From assembly GCA_963530295.1 (NCBI GenBank), contig CAUSCF010000042.1:1-5477 (forward strand): a DNA stretch of 5,477 bases. Direction: 5' to 3'. Positions 1-5,278 of the stretch are shown here, one piece after another (within the stretch, counting starts at the first letter, position 1; each line of letters opens with the position of its first letter). Source of the DNA: JABCPE02 sp963530295. Its GTDB lineage: Bacteria > Bacteroidota > Bacteroidia > Flavobacteriales > Weeksellaceae. The translations under genes and the position numbers were made by a program. The notes under the pieces are model-generated. The model ran no database searches. It was given only the letters and a program-made list of their open reading frames with translations, and had not been told where the DNA came from.

Positions 1-55
1 AAAACAAAAAATAAAAATCCCCAAAAGACAAAAAGAAAAATATTTTTTCATTTGT

Positions 56-1732
56 TTAATTTTCAGGCTTGTAGGAATCCTTCAGAGTTACTGTTCTATT
101 GAAAACCAATTTGCTGTCCGTGCTGTCTTGGTCTTTGGTAAAGTAACCAATTCTCTGGAACTGCAGCGGTTCGCCCACTTTCACATCTTTTAGTTCTGGT
201 TCTGCATAGGCAGTTACCACTTTCAGAGATTCAGGATTTACAAACTCTAGGAAATCTGTTTCCTTTTCTGCATCTGGCTGTTCGGTAGTGAAAAGTCTGT
301 CATAAACTCTCGCTTCCACAGGCAGGGCGTGGTTTGCAGAAACCCAGTGCAGCGTTCCTTTTACTTTTCTTAGGCTTTCTTCTGTTCCGCTTCCAGATTT
401 AGATTTTTCATCATAGGTAGCGTAGATAGTCCTAATCTCGCCGTTTTCATCTTTTTCTACTCTTTCAGCTTTGATGATGTAGGCTGATTTTAGTCTTACC
501 TCACCACCGAGTTTCAGACGAAAAAACTTCTTGTCCGCTTCTTCTTTGAAGTCTTCTCTCTCTATGTATAGCTCTCGTGAGAAAGGAACTTTTCTCATTC
601 CAGCGTTTTCATCTTCTGGGTTGTTTTCAGTTTCCAGCCATTCTTCTTTGCCTTCTGGGTAGTTTTCTATAATCAGTTTTACGGGATTCATCACCACCAT
701 CATTCTCTTGGCAGTTTTGTTTAAATCTTCTCTTACGCAGAATTCCAGCAGTTGAATGTCGATTAAGTTTTCTCTTTTCGCTACACCTACTTTCTCAATG
801 AAATTTCGGATAGCCGCAGGCGTGTAGCCTTTTCTTCTAAGCCCAGAAACAGTAGGCATTCTCGGGTCGTCCCAGCCTGTAACCACACCTTCGGCAACGA
901 GCCTTTGGAGTTTTCTTTTAGAAGTAATCATATAGGTTACATTCATTCGGGCAAACTCTCGCTGTTTGTTTCTGATAGTTCCTTCCGTATAGACTTGGTC
1001 AAGATACCAGTCGTAAAGCGGTCTGTGGTTCTCAAATTCCAATGAACAAAGAGAATGCGAAATCTGCTCTATGTAGTCACTCTCTCCATGAGCCCAGTCG
1101 TACATAGGATAAATTTTCCAAGTGGTGCCAGTTCTGTGATGTGGTCTTTTTAGGATTCTATACATCACAGGGTCACGCATGTTCATATTAGGCGAAGTCA
1201 TATCTATTTTAGCACGAAGAGACATTGTTCCTTCTTCGAACTCGCCATTTTTCATTCGCTCGAATAGATTTAGTGATTCCTCTACGGGTCTGTTTCGGAA
1301 TGGAGATTCTATCCCAGGTTCTGCAGGATTTTTTCTTTGTTCCGTGATAACTTCCGAAGACTGCTCATCGATGTACGCCTTACCCTCTTTTATCATCTGC
1401 ACAGCCCAGTCATAGAGCTGCTGAAAATAGTCTGATGCATAGAGCTCTTTATCCCATTTGAAGCCAAGCCAAGCCACATCTTTCTTGATAGAATCTACGA
1501 ACTCTTGTTCTTCTTTTTCAGGGTTGGTATCATCGAAACGAAGGTTCACAGGAGCGTTATATTTTTCACCCAAACCGAAGTTGATGCATATCGCTTTGGT
1601 ATGCCCTATGTGCAGATAGCCGTTGGGCTCCGGCGGAAAACGAAAACGAATTTTGTCTCTGCTAAGTCCATTAGCCAAATCTTCTTCTATAATTTGCTCA
1701 ATGAAATTGAGTGGTTTTTTTTCTTCTTCCAT
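56..1732 (-). CDS. glnS: Glutaminyl-tRNA synthetase (class I)
   Basis: Charges tRNA-Gln with glutamine using ATP in the cytoplasm. The 558-residue protein matches the usual length of bacterial GlnRS. The Rossmann catalytic domain begins near residue 28 with RFPPEPNGYLHIGH (residues 31-44), the GlnRS form of the class I HIGH signature, followed by NLRFDDTNP (63-71). The second class I signature is TSKRK (270-274), where E. coli GlnRS has MSKRK; it is followed by GWDDPRMPT (286-294), typical of GlnRS rather than GluRS. The C-terminal half, about 345-545, fits the beta-barrel anticodon-binding domains, including GSGTEESLRKVKGTLHWVS (447-465). The protein starts at the ATG at 1732, about 14 bases beyond the expected transcription start of a TAnnTTTG promoter. 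It is 56 bases downstream of the small membrane protein gene on the same strand but probably has its own promoter. No GC-rich terminator is seen in the 55 bases after its stop, which are simply AT-rich. Confidence 0.97.
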   Translation of the reverse strand: MEEEKKPLNFIEQIIEEDLANGLSRDKIRFRFPPEPNGYLHIGHTKAICINFGLGEKYNAPVNLRFDDTNPEKEEQEFVDSIKKDVAWLGFKWDKELYASDYFQQLYDWAVQMIKEGKAYIDEQSSEVITEQRKNPAEPGIESPFRNRPVEESLNLFERMKNGEFEEGTMSLRAKIDMTSPNMNMRDPVMYRILKRPHHRTGTTWKIYPMYDWAHGESDYIEQISHSLCSLEFENHRPLYDWYLDQVYTEGTIRNKQREFARMNVTYMITSKRKLQRLVAEGVVTGWDDPRMPTVSGLRRKGYTPAAIRNFIEKVGVAKRENLIDIQLLEFCVREDLNKTAKRMMVVMNPVKLIIENYPEGKEEWLETENNPEDENAGMRKVPFSRELYIEREDFKEEADKKFFRLKLGGEVRLKSAYIIKAERVEKDENGEIRTIYATYDEKSKSGSGTEESLRKVKGTLHWVSANHALPVEARVYDRLFTTEQPDAEKETDFLEFVNPESLKVVTAYAEPELKDVKVGEPLQFQRIGYFTKDQDSTDSKLVFNRTVTLKDSYKPEN

Positions 1733-1752
1733 ATTTTTTGTTAAATAATTGG

Positions 1753-1760
1753 CAAAGATA
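1753..1760 (-). promoter_or_regulatory. Candidate -7 promoter element for glnS
   Basis: The minus strand reads TATCTTTG, an exact match to the Bacteroidota -7 consensus TAnnTTTG, 20 bases upstream of the glnS ATG. No convincing TTG -33 box is found at the expected 17-23 base spacing; that stretch is mostly T-rich. The position between the end of the membrane-protein gene and glnS suggests that glnS can be transcribed alone with a very short leader. Confidence 0.5.
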
Positions 1761-1788
1761 GTGTTTTCTTAAAAAATATCGGCAGATT

Positions 1789-2124
1789 CTAATCTTCATC
1801 TACTGACAAAATAGAGGTCAAAATAGATAAACAAACACTGAAAGCCAAAGTCCATCCAAATCCATCGATTACCATTCCATCCACGAAATAATCCGCAACA
1901 GAAACCACGATAGCATTCACAACCAGTGAAAAAAGCCCAAATGTAATTAGCGATACAGGAAAGCTGATGATATTCAGGATAGGTTTTAGGAAAATATTTA
2001 GCAATCCCAAAACCACTGCAAAAATCACAGCCGAACTGAAATCTAAAAAATGCACTCCGCTAAGCACCTTTGGTAGAAAATAGGCAACTGCCGCGGTAAT
2101 AATCAAATTAACAATAATTCTCAT
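1789..2124 (-). CDS. Small four-helix membrane protein, YvlD / phage holin family 4 type
   Basis: A 111-residue, strongly hydrophobic protein with about four membrane helices (roughly residues 3-19, 28-46, 50-79 and 88-106) and short polar links. The pattern GLLNIFLKPILNIISFP (40-56), with an N-x-x-x-K-P-I-L core, and the late ADYFVDGMVIDGF segment (77-89) resemble the family usually annotated as 'phage holin family 4' or YvlD (Pfam PF04020). The family is widespread in bacterial chromosomes and its function is not established; the name does not imply a prophage. A longer frame begins at an ATG at 2151 and would add nine residues (MYIYQNLLK). I prefer the ATG at 2124 because the protein then begins directly with the first membrane helix, and because a promoter candidate places the transcription start downstream of 2151. 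It lies between cysK, from which a terminator separates it, and glnS. Confidence 0.85.
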   Translation of the reverse strand: MRIIVNLIITAAVAYFLPKVLSGVHFLDFSSAVIFAVVLGLLNIFLKPILNIISFPVSLITFGLFSLVVNAIVVSVADYFVDGMVIDGFGWTLAFSVCLSILTSILSVDED

Positions 2125-2140
2125 TTTTAATAAATTTTGG

Positions 2141-2171
2141 TAAATATACATATATCTTAGCCCTTAGACAA
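2141..2171 (-). promoter_or_regulatory. Candidate promoter for the small membrane protein
   Basis: On the minus strand a TTG at 2171-2169 is followed, after 20 bases, by TATATTTA (2148-2141), one mismatch from the Bacteroidota consensus TAnnTTTG. Transcription would begin near 2135, about 10 bases before the ATG at 2124 and beyond the upstream ATG at 2151, so the site supports the shorter start. Its -33 box sits in the T-rich tail of the cysK terminator. Confidence 0.4.
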
Positions 2172-2199
2172 CAAAAACCTTTCCAACAGGAAAGGTTTT
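2168..2199 (-). terminator. Intrinsic terminator of cysK
   Basis: A perfect 11-base-pair inverted repeat (2174-2184 with 2189-2199, core CCTTTCC/GGAAAGG) closes a four-base loop. It begins seven bases after the cysK stop. Read on the minus strand it ends in GGTTTTTGTTGT, a T-rich tail typical of a rho-independent terminator. It should end the cysK transcript and separate it from the membrane-protein gene. Confidence 0.88.
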
Positions 2200-2206
2200 A
2201 CTAAAT

Positions 2207-3136
2207 TTATTCTGAAATTATATTCTCTTCGAAAAGTCCATCCACAGACCAGTATCTTTCTCCCGTGTCATAGTTGATGGTCAGAACAGTAGCATTTTGT
2301 GGGATTTCTCCTAATTTTTTAGCAATAGCTGCTAGTGAGGCTCCTGTGGAAATTCCAGCTAAAATTCCTTCTTCTTTTGCTAATCTTTGTGTGAAGCTAA
2401 ATGCTTCATCTTTCCCAACTAGGACAGCGCCCTCTAAAATATCTGTATTCAAAACCGCAGGGATAAAACCAGCACCGATTCCTTGGATAGCGTGTGGGCC
2501 AGGTGCACCGCCGCTGATGACAGGTGACTGCTCTGGTTCAACTGCAAAGGCTTTGAGCTGAGGGAATTTCTGTTTTACAATCTCGGAAATACCCGTAATG
2601 TGTCCGCCTGTTCCTACTCCTGAGATGAGGAAATCTACACCTTCAGAGAAATCATTTAGAATTTCCTGAGCCGTAGTATTACGGTGGATTTTTGGATTGG
2701 CAGTATTTTCGAACTGCTGAGGAATCCAAGAGTTACTTTCTTTTTCGGCCAATTCCTGAGCTTTTGCGATCGCTCCTTTCATTCCTAATTCTCTTGGCGT
2801 AAGGACGATTTTCGCACCATAAGCAGACATTAGTTTTCTTCTCTCTACGCTCATGCTTTCTGGCATTACCAAAGTCAAATCATATCCTTTCACAGCACTT
2901 ACCATAGCAAGACCTACTCCTGTGTTTCCTGATGTAGGCTCTATGATTTTAGTATCTTTATTGATTTTTCCTTCTTTTTCTGCAGCTTCTATCATGGCAA
3001 GAGCGATTCTGTCCTTCACGCTTCCTCCAGGGTTGGTTCTTTCTAGTTTTATCCAAACATTATGGTTTGGGAATAGTTTACTTAGCCTTACTACTGGCGT
3101 TTTACCGATGGTTTCTAATACATTGTTGAATTTCAT
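2207..3136 (-). CDS. cysK: Cysteine synthase (O-acetylserine sulfhydrylase), PLP-dependent
   Basis: Makes L-cysteine and acetate from O-acetylserine and sulfide, the last step of cysteine synthesis, in the cytoplasm. The 309-residue length and motifs fit a CysK-type fold II PLP enzyme. The PLP lysine is K41 in NPGGSVKDR (35-43). The substrate loop is PTSGNTG (67-73), the phosphate-binding turn is GVGTGGHITG (173-182), and GGAPGPHAIQGIGAGFIP (209-226) and the cofactor-contacting STGAS (263-267) follow. SVERRKLMSAYGA (96-108) is also typical. Short names vary (CysK or CysM); the PGPHAIQGIGAGF region favours the CysK side. The protein has no cysteine residue at all. The start at 3136 is the only plausible one. 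The gene follows cysE on the same strand, but a separate promoter, a cysteine-rich leader ORF and a terminator-like hairpin lie in front of it, pointing to attenuation control. A strong terminator follows its stop. Confidence 0.96.
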   Translation of the reverse strand: MKFNNVLETIGKTPVVRLSKLFPNHNVWIKLERTNPGGSVKDRIALAMIEAAEKEGKINKDTKIIEPTSGNTGVGLAMVSAVKGYDLTLVMPESMSVERRKLMSAYGAKIVLTPRELGMKGAIAKAQELAEKESNSWIPQQFENTANPKIHRNTTAQEILNDFSEGVDFLISGVGTGGHITGISEIVKQKFPQLKAFAVEPEQSPVISGGAPGPHAIQGIGAGFIPAVLNTDILEGAVLVGKDEAFSFTQRLAKEEGILAGISTGASLAAIAKKLGEIPQNATVLTINYDTGERYWSVDGLFEENIISE

Positions 3137-3160
3137 AATATGATTGATTTAAAAAATTAT

Positions 3161-3199
3161 TAAAAATAAAAAAGAGGGCGTGAAATCTTTCAGCCCTCT
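3161..3199 (-). terminator. Intrinsic terminator in the cysK leader (attenuator)
   Basis: On the minus strand AGAGGGC (3199-3193) pairs perfectly with GCCCTCT (3179-3173). Inside, TGAA pairs with TTCA around a four-base loop, leaving one bulged base. The stem is followed directly by TTTTTATTTTTA (3172-3161). This is a textbook rho-independent terminator for minus-strand transcription, yet its T-tract ends 24 bases before the cysK ATG and the hairpin lies downstream of the cysK promoter. It would therefore stop cysK transcripts before the gene unless disrupted. Read-through transcripts from cysE would meet it as well. Confidence 0.85.
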
Positions 3200-3246
3200 A
3201 TATACGAATAACAATACAGCATTGCTACACTCTCAGAAAAACTGAA
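3189..3246 (-). promoter_or_regulatory. Candidate antiterminator pairing in the cysK leader
   Basis: The leader segment UUCAGUUUUUCU (3246-3235) can pair with AGAGGGCUGAA (3199-3189), which is the 5' arm of the terminator. I count 11 pairs, three of them G-U, with one bulged U. The two structures are mutually exclusive. The same segment can instead form a local hairpin, UUCAG (3246-3242) with CUGAG (3236-3232), inside a longer stem UUGCUA (3264-3259) with UAGCAA (3227-3222). A ribosome held at the Cys codons 3266-3261 would leave the segment free, while one at the leader stop codon 3227-3225 would cover part of it. The pairing was found by eye; no folding energies were calculated. Confidence 0.5.
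3190..3222 (-). CDS. Possible second mini-ORF running into the terminator stem
   Basis: A 10-codon frame, MLYCYSYIEG, begins three bases after the stop of the first leader peptide and ends with TGA inside the terminator hairpin. It contains one cysteine codon (TGT, 3213-3211), placed so that a stalled ribosome would reach the terminator 5' arm. It might be read by reinitiation after the first leader ORF. It is short enough to arise by chance, so this is only a candidate. Confidence 0.22.
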   Translation of the reverse strand: MLYCYSYIEG

Positions 3247-3293
3247 GTTGTTAGAATATAGCAACACATCATATTGTTTTTTACTATTGTCAT
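3225..3293 (-). CDS. Cysteine-rich leader peptide of cysK (putative attenuator peptide)
   Basis: A 22-codon frame starts 18 bases or so after the predicted cysK transcription start and ends in TAG before the terminator. It begins MTIVKNN, then has MMCCY (residues 8-12, tandem cysteine codons TGT TGC at 3266-3261), and ends with SVFLRV. No signal peptide or domain is expected; the act of translation would be the function. In the classic mechanism (E. coli trp and his leaders), scarce charged tRNA stalls the ribosome at the repeated codons and an antiterminator forms. Here cysteine would be the sensed amino acid, appropriate for cysteine synthase. AAAAGAG lies directly before the ATG but is too close to be a strong ribosome binding site. 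The frame, codons and position are seen directly; translation and function are inferred. Confidence 0.6.
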   Translation of the reverse strand: MTIVKNNMMCCYILTTSVFLRV

Positions 3294-3312
3294 CTCTTTT
3301 GGAATAAATATG

Positions 3313-3348
3313 AATGCAAATCTAATAATATTTTTTAAAAATGCAAAT
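3313..3348 (-). repeat. Nine-base direct repeat overlapping the cysK promoter boxes
   Basis: ATTTGCATT occurs twice on the minus strand (3348-3340 and 3321-3313), 27 bases apart start to start. One copy covers the -33 box and the other the end of the -7 box. Part of the match follows from both boxes containing TTTG, but the shared CATT does not. It could be an operator for a regulator or a coincidence in AT-rich DNA. Confidence 0.35.
3317..3347 (-). promoter_or_regulatory. Promoter of cysK and its leader
   Basis: On the minus strand TTTG (3347-3344) is followed after exactly 19 bases by TAGATTTG (3324-3317). This matches the Bacteroidota housekeeping promoter (TTTG or TTG at -33, TAnnTTTG at -7) in both boxes and in spacing. 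Transcription should begin near 3310, giving an untranslated leader of about 170 bases before cysK. The -33 box begins four bases after the cysE stop codon, so cysK can be transcribed independently of cysE. Confidence 0.75.
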
Positions 3349-3350
3349 TT

Positions 3351-4178
3351 TTAAATAGAAAAATTAATAGGTTCGTTTGGTTTTTCTTTACTTCGGATGA
3401 TGGTTTTGTTTTTGTAATAAACCAAGCTGTACGGCTCTATACTCTCTGTAAGCCAGACATTTCCGCCGATGGTAGAACCTTCTCGAATGATAGTATTCCC
3501 GCCTAAAATAGTAGTGTTGGCATACACGGTTACATTATTTTCTATCGTAGGGTGGCGTTTCGTATTGGCGATATCTTTAGAAACCGCTAAAGCTCCGAGA
3601 GTTACATTTTGGTAAATTTTAACACAATTGCCAATTATAGTCGTTTCACCAATCACTATCCCTGTTCCGTGGTCTATGAAAAAACATTCTCCGATGGTAG
3701 CGCCAGGGTGGATGTCTATCCCTGTTTTGCTGTGTGCCAGCTCTGTCCAGATTCTTGGGATGAGCGGCACGCCTTGTAGATGCAGCTGGTGGGCAAATCT
3801 ATAAATAGAAATGGCGTAAAATCCTGGGTAAGAAACCATTACTTCCTCTATATGAGTAGCGGCAGGGTCATTGTCAAGGATAAACTGGGCGTCTTTTTCC
3901 AGCAGGTTGTAAACATGTGGAACAGCATCAAAAAAGCAGCTCGCCGCTTTTGCTTTCGTGTCAGGGTCTTCTATTACAGAATTGATAATCTGCTGAAATT
4001 CAAGTTTAAAACTTTCTAATCTGAGGTGAATTTCTGCTTCGGAATTACATCTTTGATATTCTAAGAAGAAGACGAAACGAAAAAAAGAATCGATGAATTT
4101 TTCTATTTTTCGTTTATCCAAGTCGTATTTTCGGTTTTTGTAACCACGGCTGAGATGGTTTAAAAATTCTTTTTGCAT
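3351..4178 (-). CDS. cysE: Serine O-acetyltransferase
   Basis: Transfers acetyl from acetyl-CoA to serine, giving O-acetylserine, the substrate of the CysK encoded next. The 275-residue protein has a helical N-terminal domain (about 1-140) and a left-handed beta-helix of hexapeptide repeats (about 150-250). The motifs ELAHSKTGIDIHPGATIGE (146-164), DHGTGIVIGET (169-179) and KRHPTI (207-212) are those of serine acetyltransferases. By alignment from memory with E. coli CysE, H170 and H209 match the active-site histidines 158 and 193, with D169 and R208 beside them. The tail after residue 258 ends in NFSI with a free terminal isoleucine, as in CysE proteins that insert their tail into the CysK active site. 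The ATG at 4178 is preceded in frame by a stop, so it cannot be extended. cysK lies 214 bases downstream. No terminator was seen before the cysK leader. Confidence 0.94.
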   Translation of the reverse strand: MQKEFLNHLSRGYKNRKYDLDKRKIEKFIDSFFRFVFFLEYQRCNSEAEIHLRLESFKLEFQQIINSVIEDPDTKAKAASCFFDAVPHVYNLLEKDAQFILDNDPAATHIEEVMVSYPGFYAISIYRFAHQLHLQGVPLIPRIWTELAHSKTGIDIHPGATIGECFFIDHGTGIVIGETTIIGNCVKIYQNVTLGALAVSKDIANTKRHPTIENNVTVYANTTILGGNTIIREGSTIGGNVWLTESIEPYSLVYYKNKTIIRSKEKPNEPINFSI

Positions 4179-4192
4179 AATTTGTAAAAACT

Positions 4193-4240
4193 AAAATCAT
4201 GCAATGATAAGAAATTCTCTTCAAAAAAACTTATGATTTT
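4193..4240 (-). repeat. Inverted repeat in the cysE upstream region
   Basis: AAAATCAT (minus 4240-4233) can pair with ATGATTTT (4200-4193), and inside it ATAAG (4234-4230) could alternatively pair with CTTAT (4211-4207). The arms flank a T-rich loop and the right arm runs into TTTTAGTTTTT, ending 15 bases before the cysE ATG. The stem is AT-rich and weak. It could be a regulator site or a leader hairpin. Unlike the cysK leader, no ATG lies upstream of it within the intergenic region, so there is no leader peptide. No confident cysE promoter was identified. Confidence 0.25.
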
Positions 4241-4301
4241 TGTCTTAAAATAGATTTTCTCAATGGTTGAAGTAAATTATAGGAGAGTAATGAATAATTA
4301 T

Positions 4302-4309
4302 TAACTTTG
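4302..4309 (+). promoter_or_regulatory. Candidate -7 promoter element for mdh
   Basis: TAACTTTG matches the Bacteroidota -7 consensus TAnnTTTG exactly and lies 22 bases before the mdh ATG, giving a short A/T-rich leader. No good TTG -33 box is present at the usual distance; the nearest TTG (4267-4269) is too far upstream. Confidence 0.5.
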
Positions 4310-4331
4310 TGAGTTTAAATTTAATAATAAA

Positions 4332-5258
4332 ATGAAAGTAACAGTAATAGGAGCGGGAGCAGTGGGAGCGAGCTGCACGGAATATATAGCAATGCGAAAT
4401 TTCGCTAGTGAGGTGGTATTATTAGACATCAAAGAGGGTTTCGCCGAAGGGAAAGCCATGGACCTTATGCAGATGTCCGCTGTGGAAGGCTTTGAAACTC
4501 GTATCATAGGCGTGACTAATGATTATGCTAAAACAGAAAATTCTAATGTAGTGGTCATCACCTCAGGGATGCCCAGAAGACCAGGGATGAGCAGAGAAGA
4601 GCTGATAGGCGTAAATGCGGATATCGTGTCAGGAGTTACAGAAAATGTACTAAAATACTCTCCTAATGCTATTATCATCATGGTAACCAATCCTGTGGAT
4701 ACGATGTCTTACCTTATTCACAAGAAATTCCAGCTGCCTAAAAATAGAATTATAGGTATGGGAGGAGCGCTGGATACAGCGAGATTTAGATATCGTCTGG
4801 CGGAGGCTCTGGGATGTCCAGTTTCGGATGTGGATGGTATGGTAATCGCAGCTCATACGGACACAGGGATGCTTCCTCTCATCAGTAAAGCTACTAGAAA
4901 TGGTATCTGCGTAGCAGAATTTTTGAATAAAGAAAAACTAAACAGCATAGTGGAAGAAACCAAACTAGGTGGAGCTACTTTGGTGAAGCTTTTGGGGACT
5001 TCTGCGTGGTATGCTCCTGGGGCAGGTGTGGCTGCGCTGGTGCACTCTATCTTGTCTGACCAAAAGAAAATGATTCCTTGTTCTGCCCTTTTGGAGGGGG
5101 AATATGGCGAGCAGGATGTCAGTATAGGTGTGCCGTGTATCATTGGTAGAAATGGAATAGAAAAAATAATGGAACTGTCTCTAAATGAAGATGAAAAAGA
5201 GAAATTCCATGCCTCTGCTGATGCTGTAAGAAAAGTAAATGCAGAACTAAAATTTTAA
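4332..5258 (+). CDS. mdh: Malate dehydrogenase, NAD-dependent (LDH-like type)
   Basis: Oxidises malate to oxaloacetate with NAD in the citric acid cycle. The 308-residue protein belongs to the lactate/malate dehydrogenase family. The N-terminal Rossmann fold has VIGAGAVGAS (5-14), and the acidic D32 at the end of the second strand favours NAD over NADP. The substrate loop MPRRPGMSREEL (80-91) has the arginines expected for malate rather than lactate. TNPVD (119-123) supplies the conserved Asn. LDTARFR (147-153) holds the catalytic Asp148 and substrate-binding Arg151, and His175 in AAHTDTGM (173-180) is the catalytic histidine. LLGTSAWYAPGAG (220-232) is also typical. The usual GGHGD around the histidine is altered to AAHTD. 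The gene diverges from cysE across 153 bases and has an A/T-rich leader without a Shine-Dalgarno sequence. No terminator separates it from the next gene, so the two may be cotranscribed. Confidence 0.96.
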   Translation: MKVTVIGAGAVGASCTEYIAMRNFASEVVLLDIKEGFAEGKAMDLMQMSAVEGFETRIIGVTNDYAKTENSNVVVITSGMPRRPGMSREELIGVNADIVSGVTENVLKYSPNAIIIMVTNPVDTMSYLIHKKFQLPKNRIIGMGGALDTARFRYRLAEALGCPVSDVDGMVIAAHTDTGMLPLISKATRNGICVAEFLNKEKLNSIVEETKLGGATLVKLLGTSAWYAPGAGVAALVHSILSDQKKMIPCSALLEGEYGEQDVSIGVPCIIGRNGIEKIMELSLNEDEKEKFHASADAVRKVNAELKF

Positions 5259-5278
5259 TATTTTTTAAATTAAACCTA

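Noticed and set aside
1..55. Terminator after glnS
   Set aside because: The stretch is very AT-rich with a weak A/T palindrome only, and no GC-containing stem is present within the window.
1179..1744. Plus-strand frames of 78 and 79 residues opposite glnS
   Set aside because: They lie entirely or almost entirely over the well-supported glnS gene on the other strand, have low-complexity composition and no recognisable motif.
1789..2151. Prophage or lysis gene reading of the 'holin family' protein
   Set aside because: The family name is misleading; there are no other phage genes nearby and the gene sits among housekeeping genes.
2274..3143. Plus-strand frames of 95 and 96 residues opposite cysK
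   Set aside because: Both are antisense shadows of cysK, which has all its catalytic motifs in frame.
3161..3199. The hairpin as merely the cysE terminator
   Set aside because: It is about 150 bases beyond the cysE stop and downstream of a near-consensus cysK promoter, so transcripts from that promoter must pass through it. It may still also stop cysE transcripts.
3137..3310. A metabolite-binding riboswitch in the cysK leader
   Set aside because: I do not recognise a conserved SAM or other aptamer core, whereas a Cys-codon ORF plus terminator explains the layout. An Rfam/Infernal search could overturn this.
3780..4019. Plus-strand 79-residue frame opposite cysE
   Set aside because: It is antisense to cysE, which has intact serine acetyltransferase motifs.
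4176..4240. A leader-peptide attenuator in front of cysE
   Set aside because: The inverted repeat is weak, no ATG lies upstream of it in the intergenic region, and the overlapping frame starting at 4200 has no Cys codons.
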